Notes: generated from the letters alone by a model not told the origin. Positions 25,121 through 33,719 are shown, numbered from the stretch's first letter. The stretch is 64,000 bases of DNA from Sphingomonas jaspsi DSM 18422 (GCF_000585415.1 NZ_KK073876.1:2353810-2417809); one strand, 5' to 3'. Numbers and translations: made by a program.

Positions 25121-25323
25121 GACTCGAATTTGTGAGTCGCGAAAGGGGAAAAACCGAGTCTTTGCCTGTGGATAACGGGGATATGGCGCATAAGTCGCGA
25201 TTCTTTCGCCGGGATTCCACCCAAGATGTCGATTCGCGCGCCGCTATTATCCAAGTCGACTACCCGTTCAAGCATTTGCGAATTGTTCTTCGCGGACTCG
25301 ATTGACCAAAATATCGCTGAGTC
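25121..25323. promoter_or_regulatory. Cluster of eight GANTC sites with a consensus DnaA box
   Basis: GANTC occurs at 25121, 25134, 25156, 25199, 25213, 25231, 25295 and 25319, eight times in 203 bases. A perfect DnaA box TTATCCACA lies on the minus strand at 25167-25175 and a partial one, TTATCCAAG, on the plus strand at 25247-25255. GANTC is the CcrM methylation site in alphaproteobacteria. The last two sites fall inside the PAP2 coding end. Confidence 0.45.
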
Positions 25324-26224
25324 GGATGGCGATCGCCGCCGCCACCGCGCCGGCAATAAGGTCGATAAGGTAGTGGTTCCCTTCGATCGGCGTCGCCGCC
25401 AGCATTAGCGCGCTCATCGTTCCTACCAGGAGTTGGAGCTTGCGATGGCCCCGGGCCGCCCAGGTGAACAATATAGCGCTGGCGGCGTGAACGCTGGGGA
25501 AGCTGACCATGCCCGCCAGCGTGGCGAAGCTGATGGATCTTACGCTGCCGTCCCGCAGTCCATTGATGATTGCGGCCTGGCCCCCGGTTAGCGGGTGATA
25601 GGGCACGGATTGCACGCCATAGAATGCGATGGGGTCGACCGCCGGGGCGAACAGAAAGCCGACGAGCGCGATCACGATGACGATGGCGTAGGCAAGAATG
25701 AAATGCCGACCTTGTCGCCCATGTCCGCGCATGGCGAGGGACACAAACAGGACCAGCGGTATCAAGAAGATGAATTGGTAGCAGATCGTAGAAATCAGCT
25801 GCAGCCAGGGCCTGTCCGCGACCGCACGATAACCGGCGAGCCAGTCGAATCCGATGAGGGAGTCCGCCGCAGCGAGCCAGGGATCGGCCAACGCCGCGCC
25901 AAGCGTTGCCAGCGGATAGGTTGCGATGCAGGTCAGGGTCGCAAGAAGGCTGAACATGGCCATCAGCTCGATGGCTTCTACCATCCTGCGCTGCAGCGGC
26001 CGGTTCAGCCAAGGCCGCAGCGCCGACAACAGCGCAAAGATGGAACAGATCGCGGCGACCGTGCGAAAGCCCGACCAGTGGATCGAAAAACCGCTCAGGT
26101 CGAGCGCCACACCGGTAAACAAAGCGAGGCCGACGATGAAGCCCCACAGGACGGGCCGCAGCAGGCAGCCTTCCTGCTCTGGCAACGAACTATAGTTGAG
26201 GGCTTCGGCTGAAATACTCGCCAT
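25268..26224 (-). CDS. PAP2-superfamily membrane protein (Aur1/Ipt1-like)
   Basis: 318 residues with about six membrane helices. The PAP2 catalytic elements are SFPSVHAA and GNHYLIDLIAG; the first KxxxxxxRP motif is not evident, as in the PAP2_3 subgroup that includes inositol-phosphoceramide synthases. It probably transfers or removes a phospho-head group of a lipid at the inner membrane; in a sphingolipid-making bacterium a ceramide substrate is conceivable, but that is inference. ATG start at 26224. A GGAAC-N16-GTT element lies at 26313-26336, one base short of the usual EcfG spacing. Confidence 0.78.
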   Translation of the reverse strand: MASISAEALNYSSLPEQEGCLLRPVLWGFIVGLALFTGVALDLSGFSIHWSGFRTVAAICSIFALLSALRPWLNRPLQRRMVEAIELMAMFSLLATLTCIATYPLATLGAALADPWLAAADSLIGFDWLAGYRAVADRPWLQLISTICYQFIFLIPLVLFVSLAMRGHGRQGRHFILAYAIVIVIALVGFLFAPAVDPIAFYGVQSVPYHPLTGGQAAIINGLRDGSVRSISFATLAGMVSFPSVHAASAILFTWAARGHRKLQLLVGTMSALMLAATPIEGNHYLIDLIAGAVAAAIAIRLSDILVNRVREEQFANA

Positions 26225-26357
26225 TACAATACTCGACCAATATACGCGGCACGGGTGTCTCTAAATCAATATATCGACACCAAATCAATCGCGAAGCGCG
26301 GGCGGACCGATCAACCGAAGGTTGCCGTTTCGTTCCTACGATCCTACCTCCCGAGTC

Positions 26358-28646
26358 GTGCCCGAGTCCCCTGCCATCCCTGATGAACCCGCATATCTGC
26401 GCGGCCTGAACCCGCCGCAGCGCGATGCCGTGCTGACGACCGAAGGGCCGGTGCTGATGCTGGCGGGTGCGGGTACGGGCAAGACGGCCGCGCTCACCAC
26501 CCGCCTCGCCCACCTTGTCGCCACCCGCCGCGCCTGGCCGAGCGAGATCCTCGCCGTCACCTTCACCAACAAGGCCGCGCGTGAGATGAAGGAGCGCATT
26601 TCGCAGATCAGCGGCGGCGCGATCGAGGGAATGCCCTGGCTCGGAACCTTCCACTCGGTCGCCGCACGGATGCTGCGCGCGCATGCCGAGCTGGTCGGGC
26701 TGCAGTCGAACTTCACCATCCTCGACACCGACGATGTGTTGCGGCTGCTCAAGCAGCTCATCCAGGCCGCCGACCTCGACGAAAAGCGCTGGCCCGCCCG
26801 CCAGCTCGCCGGCGTCATCGACGGGTGGAAGAACAAGGGCTGGACCCCCGCCCACATCAGCGCGGCGGAAAGCGAGGCCTTCGCCAACGGGCGCGGCGCC
26901 GAACTCTACGTCCAGTACCAGGAGCGCCTGCGCGCGCTCAACGCCTGTGATTTCGGCGACCTGCTGCTGCACATGCTGACCATATTCAAGGCGCACAAGG
27001 ACGTCCTCGACCACTATCGCCAGCGCTACAAATATATCCTGGTCGACGAATATCAGGACACCAACGCCAGCCAGTATGAGTGGCTGCGCCTGCTCGCCGA
27101 GCCGCGCCGCAACATCTGCGTCGTGGGCGACGACGACCAGTCGATCTATTCGTGGCGCGGGGCCGAGGTCGCCAACATCCTGCGCTTCGAGAAAGACTTC
27201 CCTGGCGCCAAGGTCATCCGGCTGGAACAGAATTACCGCTCAACCCCGCACATCCTCGGCGCGGCCGGCGGCCTCATCGCCAACAACAGCGGCCGCCTCG
27301 GCAAGCAGCTGTGGACCGAGCTGGACGCGGGCGAGAAGGTCAAGGTGATCGGCGTCTGGGACGGCCCCGAAGAAGCCCGCCGCGTCGGCGAGGAAATCGA
27401 GGCCCACGTCCGCCGCGGCGGCTCGCTCAACGATTGCGCCATCCTCGTCCGCGCCCAGTTCCAGACCCGCGAGTTCGAAGAGCGCTTCATCGCCATCGGC
27501 CTCGCCTACCAGATCGTCGGCGGCTACCGCTTCTACGAACGCGCCGAAATCCGCGATGCGCTGGCCTACCTCCGCCTCGTCGCGCAGCCCGCCGACGACC
27601 TCGCCTTCGACCGCATCGTCAACCAGCCCAAGCGCGGGCTTGGCGACAAGGCGCTCGCCACCATCCACGACTTCGCGCGCCGCACCGGCCAGTCGCTGCT
27701 GATGGCGGGCGCGCAGATGCTCGACAGCGACGAGTTGCGCCCGGCCGCGCGCAACAGCCTCGCCCGCTTCATCGGCGACGTGGCGCGCTGGCGGCAGATG
27801 GCCGCAGACCTCCCCGCCCCCGAACTCGCCCGCATCCTCTTGGACGAAAGCGGCTACACCGCCATGCTCCAGGCCGATCGCTCGGCAGAAAGCGCCGGCC
27901 GCCTCGAAAACCTCGCCGAATTGACGCGCGCGATGGAAGAGTATGAGACGCTCGGCGACTTCCTCGAACATGTCAGCCTGGTCATGGACAATGACGCGCA
28001 GAAGGGCGGCGAGCAGGTCACCATCATGACTATCCATGCCGCCAAGGGCCTGGAATTCCCGATCGTGTTCCTCGCCGGCTGGGAAGAAGGCGTCTTCCCT
28101 TCGCAGCGCGCGCTCGACGAAGGCGGGCTCGCTTCCCTCGAAGAGGAACGCCGCCTCGCCTATGTCGCGATCACGCGCGCGCGCGAACTGGCGACCATCC
28201 TCCACGCCGCCAACCGCCGCATCTACGGCCAGTGGACCAGCTCCATCCCCTCGCGCTTCGTCGGCGAATTGCCCGACGAGCATATCGAGAGCGAGACGAC
28301 CATGAGCGGCGGCGAAAGCCTGTGGCGCGCGCAGTGGAGCGAACATGGCGACCCCTTCGCCCACCTCGCCGCCGCCCGCGGCGACCGCGCCTCGACGCGG
28401 GGTGCGGGGTGGCAGCGCGCGCAGGGCCGCTTCAACGCCCAGCCCCAGCGCGTCATCGAAGCCCGCGCCAGCGCGGTCTCGCTAGGCAATAAGGGTCGCG
28501 ACGACCTTAGCGTCGGCATGCGCGTGTTCCACGGCAAGTTCGGCTATGGCGAAATCGTCGAGATCGAAGGCAACAAGCTGGAGATTGACTTCGAAAAAGC
28601 AGGGCGGAAGCGGGTGCTGGATAGTTTTGTGTCGCTGCCGGATTGA
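26358..28646 (+). CDS. ATP-dependent DNA helicase, UvrD/PcrA family
   Basis: About 762 residues, superfamily 1A helicase acting 3' to 5' in nucleotide excision repair and mismatch repair. Motifs: Q motif LNPPQRDAV, Walker A AGAGTGKTAALT near 36, Ia VTFTNKAAREM, II VDEYQDTN, III VGDDDQSIYSWRGA, IV VIRLEQNYRST, V TIHAAKGLEFP and VI EERRLAYVAITRA. The C-terminal Tudor-like tail ends with FHGKFGYGEIVEIEG. No ATG is near the conserved start; GTG at 26358 fits relatives best, while a TTG at 26322 is possible. Upstream 26225-26357 is AT-rich and holds the promoters. Confidence 0.95.
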   Translation: MPESPAIPDEPAYLRGLNPPQRDAVLTTEGPVLMLAGAGTGKTAALTTRLAHLVATRRAWPSEILAVTFTNKAAREMKERISQISGGAIEGMPWLGTFHSVAARMLRAHAELVGLQSNFTILDTDDVLRLLKQLIQAADLDEKRWPARQLAGVIDGWKNKGWTPAHISAAESEAFANGRGAELYVQYQERLRALNACDFGDLLLHMLTIFKAHKDVLDHYRQRYKYILVDEYQDTNASQYEWLRLLAEPRRNICVVGDDDQSIYSWRGAEVANILRFEKDFPGAKVIRLEQNYRSTPHILGAAGGLIANNSGRLGKQLWTELDAGEKVKVIGVWDGPEEARRVGEEIEAHVRRGGSLNDCAILVRAQFQTREFEERFIAIGLAYQIVGGYRFYERAEIRDALAYLRLVAQPADDLAFDRIVNQPKRGLGDKALATIHDFARRTGQSLLMAGAQMLDSDELRPAARNSLARFIGDVARWRQMAADLPAPELARILLDESGYTAMLQADRSAESAGRLENLAELTRAMEEYETLGDFLEHVSLVMDNDAQKGGEQVTIMTIHAAKGLEFPIVFLAGWEEGVFPSQRALDEGGLASLEEERRLAYVAITRARELATILHAANRRIYGQWTSSIPSRFVGELPDEHIESETTMSGGESLWRAQWSEHGDPFAHLAAARGDRASTRGAGWQRAQGRFNAQPQRVIEARASAVSLGNKGRDDLSVGMRVFHGKFGYGEIVEIEGNKLEIDFEKAGRKRVLDSFVSLPD

Positions 28647-29461
28647 TGCCCCAAGTCGGCAAGCCTCCGCAGCCCTCAAGGCCCTTCGATCCGATCGAGC
28701 GCGTCGCAAACCGGCTGGTCGGGTCCGCCTTCTCGCCGCATCGCCACGATACCTACACCGTCGCCTTGACCGTCGCTGGCGTCCAGGCGTTCAATTACCG
28801 TGGCGCGACGCGACATTCATTGCCCGGCCAAGTCCTGATCCTCCATCCTGATGAAATTCATGATGGGCACAGCTGCGACGAAAACGGCTTTCGATATTGG
28901 GCGGCCTATGTCCCGCCGACGCATATTCAGGCCGTGCTTGGCGGTGCAGCGCTGCCGTTTGTCGGTAATGGCGTGTCGACCAATTCCGCCTTGATTGCGG
29001 CAGCGATAAACATCGTCGTCGAGTGCGCGGGCATCGAGGATGCGGCCGCCTATGAAGATGCCCTTTACGATCTCGCGCAGGCCATGAACGATGCAGCCGG
29101 CAAGACGGCCAATGCTCACGCCGCCAACCGTCTGGCCGTGATCCAGGCGCAGGAATTCATCGAAGGCGCCGTGGTTTCCGGTGTGCGACTTGAACAGCTA
29201 GAGCAGGTGACCGGCTTTGACCGCTGGCAACTCTCGCGTGATTTCCGGGCCATACTTGGCACCAGCCCCTATCGTTACCTGCAGCACCGGCGGATCGATC
29301 TTGCCAAGCGACTGTTGCGCGGGGGCGCGACGCTGGCGGATGCGGCCCATGGCGCCGGATTCGCGGATCAGAGCCATTTCGGCCGCACCTTTCGCAAGGC
29401 GGTCGGCCTTTCGCCAGGGGAATGGCTGCGCTCCGACCTGTTCCGCACGATCATTCTATAG
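28646..29461 (+). CDS. AraC-family transcriptional regulator
   Basis: 271 residues. An N-terminal cupin-like sensing domain (FSPHRHDTYTVALTVAG, LILHPDEIHDG) precedes a C-terminal AraC DNA-binding domain with two helix-turn-helix units (GVRLEQLEQVTGFDRWQLSRDFR and TLADAAHGAGFADQSHFGRTFRKAVGLSPGEW). The ATG shares a base with the stop of the helicase gene (TGATG), so it may be co-transcribed with it. A small-molecule effector is expected but unknown. The CPBP protease gene 30 bases downstream is a possible target or partner. Confidence 0.9.
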   Translation: MPQVGKPPQPSRPFDPIERVANRLVGSAFSPHRHDTYTVALTVAGVQAFNYRGATRHSLPGQVLILHPDEIHDGHSCDENGFRYWAAYVPPTHIQAVLGGAALPFVGNGVSTNSALIAAAINIVVECAGIEDAAAYEDALYDLAQAMNDAAGKTANAHAANRLAVIQAQEFIEGAVVSGVRLEQLEQVTGFDRWQLSRDFRAILGTSPYRYLQHRRIDLAKRLLRGGATLADAAHGAGFADQSHFGRTFRKAVGLSPGEWLRSDLFRTIIL

Positions 29462-29492
29462 CTGTCGTCAGCGAGCAGTAAGTTCGCGCAGC

Positions 29493-30413
29493 ATGACCCA
29501 GACCATTTTTTCGGACGAGCCGGCCAAAGGCTGGATACCGCCCAGCATCGCTGCCCCTTTTATCGGCATTTTCATCCTGGTGATCAGCATGTTGCCGGGC
29601 GATCTGCTGCTCGAGAATTTTGGCTTTACCGACTCGAGAGGTGAGCCACTCGGGCCGTTGGGCTTTTGCCTGATGCTGGCGTCATTCGTGGCCATGGGGC
29701 TTGGCGTCTTTGCCTGGGTTCGCTGGGTCGAAAAGCGAAGCTTGGCCAGCATCGGCCTTCGCGGAAAAGGACGACTAAGGAAATTCCTGACCGGTTTAGC
29801 CCTGGGCATTGTCATGATGGGTGCCGTGGTGACAGCGATCGCGCTTTCAGGCGGATATCGCGTCGAGGACCTTTTTCCGGCTTTCGCCAGTCCTGCCGCG
29901 CTTGGCTGGATTGCATTACTGCTTGCGGGCTTCACGATTCAAGCCAGCATCGAGGAAATCTTTTTCCGCGGCTGGATGTTCTCGACCATCATGCGGCGTT
30001 GGAATCCGACTGCCGCCTTCGTCTTGACGTCCGCCGCATTCACCTTCGTCCATTTTTCGCCAAGGACGCCGCTGTTGCCCTTGGTCATGACCTTCACCTT
30101 TTCGATCTTTGCCTGCGCTTGGGCGCGTCGTTCGGCTTCGATCTGGGGTGTGATGGGCTGGCATACCGGCTGGAACTGGTTTGGCGGCACTGGTTTTGAT
30201 GTGCCGATTACCGGCCTCGACAGCGGCCTGCCGGCTTTGGTGGTCAAAATGGTGCCGGTCGGGCCCGCCTGGCTCACGGGTGCTGGCGACGGGCCTGAGG
30301 GCAGCGTGTTTACGCTTGCGATGCTGACCGTGGCCTGCGTGGTCCTTTTGGCACCCGCAAGGCCGCGCCATGGGCTCGGCATGGAGCCGGCCCCTGCCGG
30401 GCAGGAACCTTAG
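29493..30413 (+). CDS. CPBP-family intramembrane metalloprotease
   Basis: 306 residues with about eight membrane helices. The CPBP (CAAX-like/Abi) motifs are EEIFFRGW (glutamates plus arginine), FTFVHFS and MGWHTGWNWF, supplying the metal-binding residues. Such proteins cleave prenylated or other membrane-linked peptides; in bacteria some protect against bacteriocins. The ATG at 29493 is the first within the membrane-protein frame; the open frame starting at 29217 lies inside the AraC gene. Same orientation as AraC, 31 bases apart. Confidence 0.85.
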   Translation: MTQTIFSDEPAKGWIPPSIAAPFIGIFILVISMLPGDLLLENFGFTDSRGEPLGPLGFCLMLASFVAMGLGVFAWVRWVEKRSLASIGLRGKGRLRKFLTGLALGIVMMGAVVTAIALSGGYRVEDLFPAFASPAALGWIALLLAGFTIQASIEEIFFRGWMFSTIMRRWNPTAAFVLTSAAFTFVHFSPRTPLLPLVMTFTFSIFACAWARRSASIWGVMGWHTGWNWFGGTGFDVPITGLDSGLPALVVKMVPVGPAWLTGAGDGPEGSVFTLAMLTVACVVLLAPARPRHGLGMEPAPAGQEP

Positions 30414-30537
30414 GCTCTGGCACCGTGCTAACCGGGAGGAACAAGCCGTCCGGCACTAAGGGCCGCTAGATCGTCGCCGTCTGGCGTCGCGAAACGCTCC
30501 CTTGTCCTCGGTGCCTCATGGGGGCTATCCATAGGTC

Positions 30538-31014
30538 GTGGACGCGTACGGCGATTATTATGCGACTCTTCGGGTGGCGGCCGATGCCGATGGGCCGGCG
30601 CTGCGCCGCGCCTATCGCGAGTTGATGCGCCGCTATCACCCCGACGTTACCGTCGATGCCGATGCCGAACAGCGCTGCCGCGCGATCAACGAAGCTTATG
30701 CCTGCCTGCGCGATCCGGCACAGCGCGCGCTGTACGATCGCCAGCGCATCGCCCGTCGCCACCGGCGCGGCCACGCCACGTCGCGGGTGCATTCGACCCG
30801 CCCGGTGCACCCTGCCAACGCCGCCTATGCCGCGCTGGCCGAAGAGGAACTGGCGAAGCAGAGCCGGCTCGACAAGTCGGTCGCCATCGGCCTTGGGATT
30901 TTGGTCACCATCCTGACCTTCGCCGCGACGTCCGCGGTCGACCTTCCGCCCCGCGCCGCCGATCCGGGCACGGTCACACAGGTCCAGGTGCGGCCCGATA
31001 CCGCTCGCCGCTAA
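30538..31014 (+). CDS. J-domain protein with C-terminal membrane anchor
   Basis: 158 residues. A J domain at residues 5-68 (DYYATLRVAADADGPALRRAYRELMRRYHPDVT) has the HPD motif needed to stimulate DnaK ATPase. A basic linker (RRHRRGHATSR) leads to one hydrophobic segment (VAIGLGILVTILTFAATSAV) near the C-terminus, so it should recruit Hsp70 to the membrane. It lacks the Gly/Phe and zinc-finger regions of DnaJ. The GTG start at 30538 gives the usual N-terminus. The 124 bases upstream show no clear signals. Confidence 0.8.
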   Translation: MDAYGDYYATLRVAADADGPALRRAYRELMRRYHPDVTVDADAEQRCRAINEAYACLRDPAQRALYDRQRIARRHRRGHATSRVHSTRPVHPANAAYAALAEEELAKQSRLDKSVAIGLGILVTILTFAATSAVDLPPRAADPGTVTQVQVRPDTARR

Positions 31015-31021
31015 ATCCGCC

Positions 31022-31047
31022 GGGACACATTTGGGCACCCGACCGTT
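31022..31047 (+). promoter_or_regulatory. EcfG-like promoter candidate of the HWE kinase gene
   Basis: GGGAC (31022-31026), 17 bases, CGTT (31044-31047); one mismatch in the -35 box. Transcription would start near 31055 before the AGGAG and TTG start at 31073. Confidence 0.4.
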
Positions 31048-31072
31048 TGGATGGGTCAGGAGTTTTTGACCG

Positions 31073-32119
31073 TTGCCCGAAACCAGACGATTGCTCGACC
31101 AAGCGGAAAGCGACCTTACATCTGCCCGCAACGCGCTGCGTGAAAGCGACCTGCGCTTCCGCACGCTCGCCGATGCCTTTCCGCACATGGTCTGGTCGAC
31201 GCTGCCCGACGGCTTCCACGACTATTACAATGCGCGCTGGTACGAATTCACCGGCGTCCCCGAAGGGTCGACCGACGGCGAAGAGTGGAACGGCATGTTC
31301 CACCCTGACGATCAAGACCGGGCCTGGGCGCGCTGGCGCCATTCACTAACGACCGGCGAGCCTTACGAGATCGAATATCGGCTGCGCCACCGCAGCGGCG
31401 ACTATCGCTGGGTGCTGGGCCGCGCGATGCCGATGCACGACGCGAACGGGAATATCGTTCGATGGATGGGGACCTGCACCGACATCCACGAGCAGAAGGA
31501 AACCGCCGAGCAGAACGAGATATTGAGCCGCGAGCTTAGCCACCGAATCAAGAACATCTTTTCGGTGATCGGCGGCCTCGTCGGCCTGTCCGCCCGCCGC
31601 GCGCCGGAGCACAAGGACTTTGCCGCCGCGCTGCAGGATCGCATATCGGCGCTGGGCCGGGCGCACGAACTGGTCAGGCCGCACAGCGAACGGTCGCAGA
31701 TGCAGATCGAGGCCGAAAGCCTCATGGGCCTTATCCACGAAGTGCTCGCGCCCTATCCCGCGACGGCCGAGGGCCGCGTCGAGATTTCCGGCGACAATGT
31801 GCGCATCGACGATCGCGGGGCCACGCCACTAGCACTCATGATCCATGAACTTGCGACCAATGCGCACAAATATGGCGCCCTATCGCGCGACGACGGGCGG
31901 GTGAACGTCACGTCCAAATTGGTCGGCGAGCAGGTGGCGATCGAGTGGAAGGAAAGCGGCGGGCCAACCATCGCGAAGCAACCGACGCACGAAGGCTTTG
32001 GGACGAAGCTCGTCGACCTCAGCATCGTGAAGCAGCTGGGCGGCCACCTTAGCCGCGAATGGCCGGCAGAGGGCCTCGTTACGCGTGCGGAGATCCCGCT
32101 CCGATCACTCGCAAGGTAG
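31073..32119 (+). CDS. PAS-domain HWE-family sensor histidine kinase
   Basis: 348 residues, soluble. A short coiled coil leads into a PAS domain at about 28-140 (FRTLADAFPHMVWSTLPDGF ... YRLRHRSGDYRWVLGRAMP ... WMGTCTDIHEQK). The HWE dimerisation motif LSHRIKNIFSVIGGLVGLSAR carries His157, and the ATP-binding part has LALMIHELATNAHKYGAL and FGTKLVDLS. HWE kinases of this layout often feed the PhyR-NepR-EcfG stress pathway. A TTG start follows AGGAG. The convergent single-domain response regulator three bases downstream is the likely partner. Confidence 0.88.
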   Translation: MPETRRLLDQAESDLTSARNALRESDLRFRTLADAFPHMVWSTLPDGFHDYYNARWYEFTGVPEGSTDGEEWNGMFHPDDQDRAWARWRHSLTTGEPYEIEYRLRHRSGDYRWVLGRAMPMHDANGNIVRWMGTCTDIHEQKETAEQNEILSRELSHRIKNIFSVIGGLVGLSARRAPEHKDFAAALQDRISALGRAHELVRPHSERSQMQIEAESLMGLIHEVLAPYPATAEGRVEISGDNVRIDDRGATPLALMIHELATNAHKYGALSRDDGRVNVTSKLVGEQVAIEWKESGGPTIAKQPTHEGFGTKLVDLSIVKQLGGHLSREWPAEGLVTRAEIPLRSLAR

Positions 32120-32122
32120 CGA

Positions 32123-32521
32123 TCAGGCGAACAGCTTGAGCGCGGTGGGCGGGGAAACGGGTTCGCCGGCCGCACTGCCGATCGCGTAGCGCACGGCGGC
32201 CATCAGGGTCGCGTCATCGGTCGGCTTGGTGAGGACCCCAATGGTGCCGTCGACGCCGTCCGGAATTTGTCCCGGATTGGCGGTGATGAAGATTACCCGC
32301 GTGCCTTTCGACGACAGCCGCATCCCGATTTGCGGTCCGGTCAACCCGTCGCGCAGGTTGAGGTCGACCAGCGCGAGGTCGATCGACGAATCGAAATATT
32401 GCGCCGCGGTGTCGAGGTCCGGTGCGATGTCGACGCAGGTAAATCCTTCGTGCTCGAGGATATCCTTCATGTTCCAGGCGACCAGCGCCTCGTCCTCGAC
32501 GATCAAGATATTGGCGGTCAT
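32123..32521 (-). CDS. Single-domain response regulator
   Basis: 132 residues, only a receiver domain: acidic pocket VEDEALVAW, phosphoacceptor Asp53 in LALVDLNLRDG, Thr in IFITANPGQ and Lys in VLTKPTD. There is no output domain, so it acts by protein contact or as a phosphate sink. It converges with the HWE kinase gene (three-base gap). An EcfG-type promoter GGAAC-N17-GTT lies about 30 bases before its start. Stand-alone receivers such as SdrG of Sphingomonas work in the general stress response; this one does not carry the FATGUY motif exactly. Confidence 0.9.
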   Translation of the reverse strand: MTANILIVEDEALVAWNMKDILEHEGFTCVDIAPDLDTAAQYFDSSIDLALVDLNLRDGLTGPQIGMRLSSKGTRVIFITANPGQIPDGVDGTIGVLTKPTDDATLMAAVRYAIGSAAGEPVSPPTALKLFA

Positions 32522-32557
32522 GCTTCTTCGCGAAAATGGTTGGAATATCGACTGTTA

Positions 32558-32582
32558 AACCTGTCCGGCTTTCATGGGTTCC
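32558..32582 (-). promoter_or_regulatory. EcfG-type promoter of the response-regulator gene
   Basis: Minus strand GGAAC (32578-32582), 17 bases, GTT (32558-32560); leader of about 30 bases to the ATG at 32521. Confidence 0.55.
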
Positions 32583-32686
32583 CGCAAAAATCCTCGCGAA
32601 AGATTTCCTCTGTCTCAGTGTGGTGAAGAAGACATGGAACCTGGGATAGATCGGGCGCTATTCTGCTTTCAATTCAGGACGATGCC

Positions 32687-32932
32687 ATGCCCACTGCCAT
32701 CCTCACCCGAATGATCTTGCCCGAGCATACCTGCCCGTTCGGCGTCCGCGCCAAGGCGCTGCTCGAGCAAGCAGGCTATGCGGTCGACGACCGCCACCTC
32801 ACGACGCGCGAAGACGTCGATGCCTTCATGGACGCGCATGGCCTTTCGACCACCCCGTTGATCGAAATCGAAGGCAAGCCCATCGGCGGATGTGACGACC
32901 TTGAAGCGTGGTTGGCCACCGAGCCCGCTTGA
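32687..32932 (+). CDS. Glutaredoxin-like protein (CPFG active site)
   Basis: 81 residues with a thioredoxin fold: ILTRMILPEHTCPFGVRAKALLEQAGY, cis-Pro segment STTPLIEIEGKPIGG and CDDLEAWL. The active site is Cys-Pro-Phe-Gly at 16-19, so only the first cysteine remains; it is a monothiol-type variant, with a second cysteine further on in GGCDD. It may deglutathionylate proteins or serve in redox sensing. The ATG follows AGGACG. It overlaps the next gene by four bases (TTGA). Confidence 0.85.
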   Translation: MPTAILTRMILPEHTCPFGVRAKALLEQAGYAVDDRHLTTREDVDAFMDAHGLSTTPLIEIEGKPIGGCDDLEAWLATEPA

Positions 32933-33252
32933 CCCACCCCACGACGCCCGACGGTCGCTATTTCGTCGTGCGCGGGCGGCTGTGGCGCTGTTCCAATCCG
33001 ACGTTGCCGGAAGGCCGGCGGCGGGCGCTGGTCGACGACCTCATGGCTGCACGCTCGGCGATTGGGACGGCACTGCGGTGTGGCGACAAGGCGGCGGAAC
33101 GGCAGGCCCGCGCCCGCGTCCACTCCGCCAAGATTGCTCTCGGCGAGCGCGGCGACCCTTGGTGGGACGACGGCACCCCCGATTACAACCGACACATGGC
33201 GAAAAATTCGCCCTATGCTGACTGGTATGCGTCGCTGGACGGCGACCGCTAG
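32929..33252 (+). CDS. Conserved hypothetical protein
   Basis: 107 residues. It starts THPTTPDGRYFVVRGRLWRCSNP and continues with a helical stretch (LVDDLMAARSAIGTALRCGDKAAERQARARVHSAKIALGE) and a Trp/Asp-rich end (GDPWWDDGTPDYNRHMAKNSPYADWY). The protein type is common in proteobacteria without assigned function. The TTG start at 32929 overlaps the glutaredoxin stop, so translation is coupled; no ATG is available at the conserved start. No membrane segment or signal peptide. Confidence 0.7.
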   Translation: MTHPTTPDGRYFVVRGRLWRCSNPTLPEGRRRALVDDLMAARSAIGTALRCGDKAAERQARARVHSAKIALGERGDPWWDDGTPDYNRHMAKNSPYADWYASLDGDR

Positions 33253-33261
33253 GCCGAGCCG

Positions 33262-33564
33262 CTACTCGCCGTCGCTGGTCAGCGCCATCACGTCGATGAA
33301 ACGCCCGCGGGCATCATAGCGGCAGCTGAATTTCTTGATGCCTTCGTTGCCCTTGTCGACCGTGCCGTCGACGTGGGTCGTTCCGCCCTTGCCGCGCAGC
33401 AGCTTGCCCGTGGTGACATAGATCGGCTTGGTGCCATACATGGCCGACACCTCTCCGCGGCAATAGGCCTTGCGATTTCCCGGCGCCACCGGTGCGCTCG
33501 ATGCTGCCGTAAGCGCAAGCAACGATGCGGAGAGGACGGCGATCTTTGCGATGGAAAGCGACAT
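33262..33564 (-). CDS. Small exported hypothetical protein
   Basis: 100 residues. Signal peptide IAKIAVLSASLLALTAASSAP; the mature part has a pair of cysteines (YCRGEVSAMYG and FSCRYDARGRF) likely forming a disulfide, and small beta segments (KPIYVTTGKLLRG). Similar 80-residue periplasmic proteins with this YCRGE/FxCxYD pattern are common in alphaproteobacteria but lack a known role. The ATG has AGGAG eight bases before it. It converges with the hypothetical gene at 32929. Confidence 0.65.
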   Translation of the reverse strand: MSLSIAKIAVLSASLLALTAASSAPVAPGNRKAYCRGEVSAMYGTKPIYVTTGKLLRGKGGTTHVDGTVDKGNEGIKKFSCRYDARGRFIDVMALTSDGE

Positions 33565-33719
33565 GGACTCGACTCCTTCTTCAGTGAGCCCATGCTACGC
33601 CCGAAAGCCAGATCCGCAAAAGACCGCATGCGTCGAGAAAGGCACGTGAAGGGCGCCCTCGACTCTTTTCCCGTTTGTCGTCAATGTCCTGCCGTCACCG
33701 GCGTTGGGGGGCTCGGGCC

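Noticed and set aside
24822..25220. Possible minus-strand protein of 132 residues in the gene-poor stretch
   Set aside because: Low-complexity Arg/Pro/Glu translation, no ribosome-binding site; I prefer a non-coding explanation.
25121..25323. Chromosomal origin of replication
   Set aside because: One perfect DnaA box and a GANTC cluster are not enough; no dnaA, hemE or parAB neighbours and no clear AT-rich unwinding region.
32637..32665. EcfG promoter for the glutaredoxin gene
   Set aside because: GGAAC is present at the right place but CTATT follows at the -10 position instead of (C)GTT.
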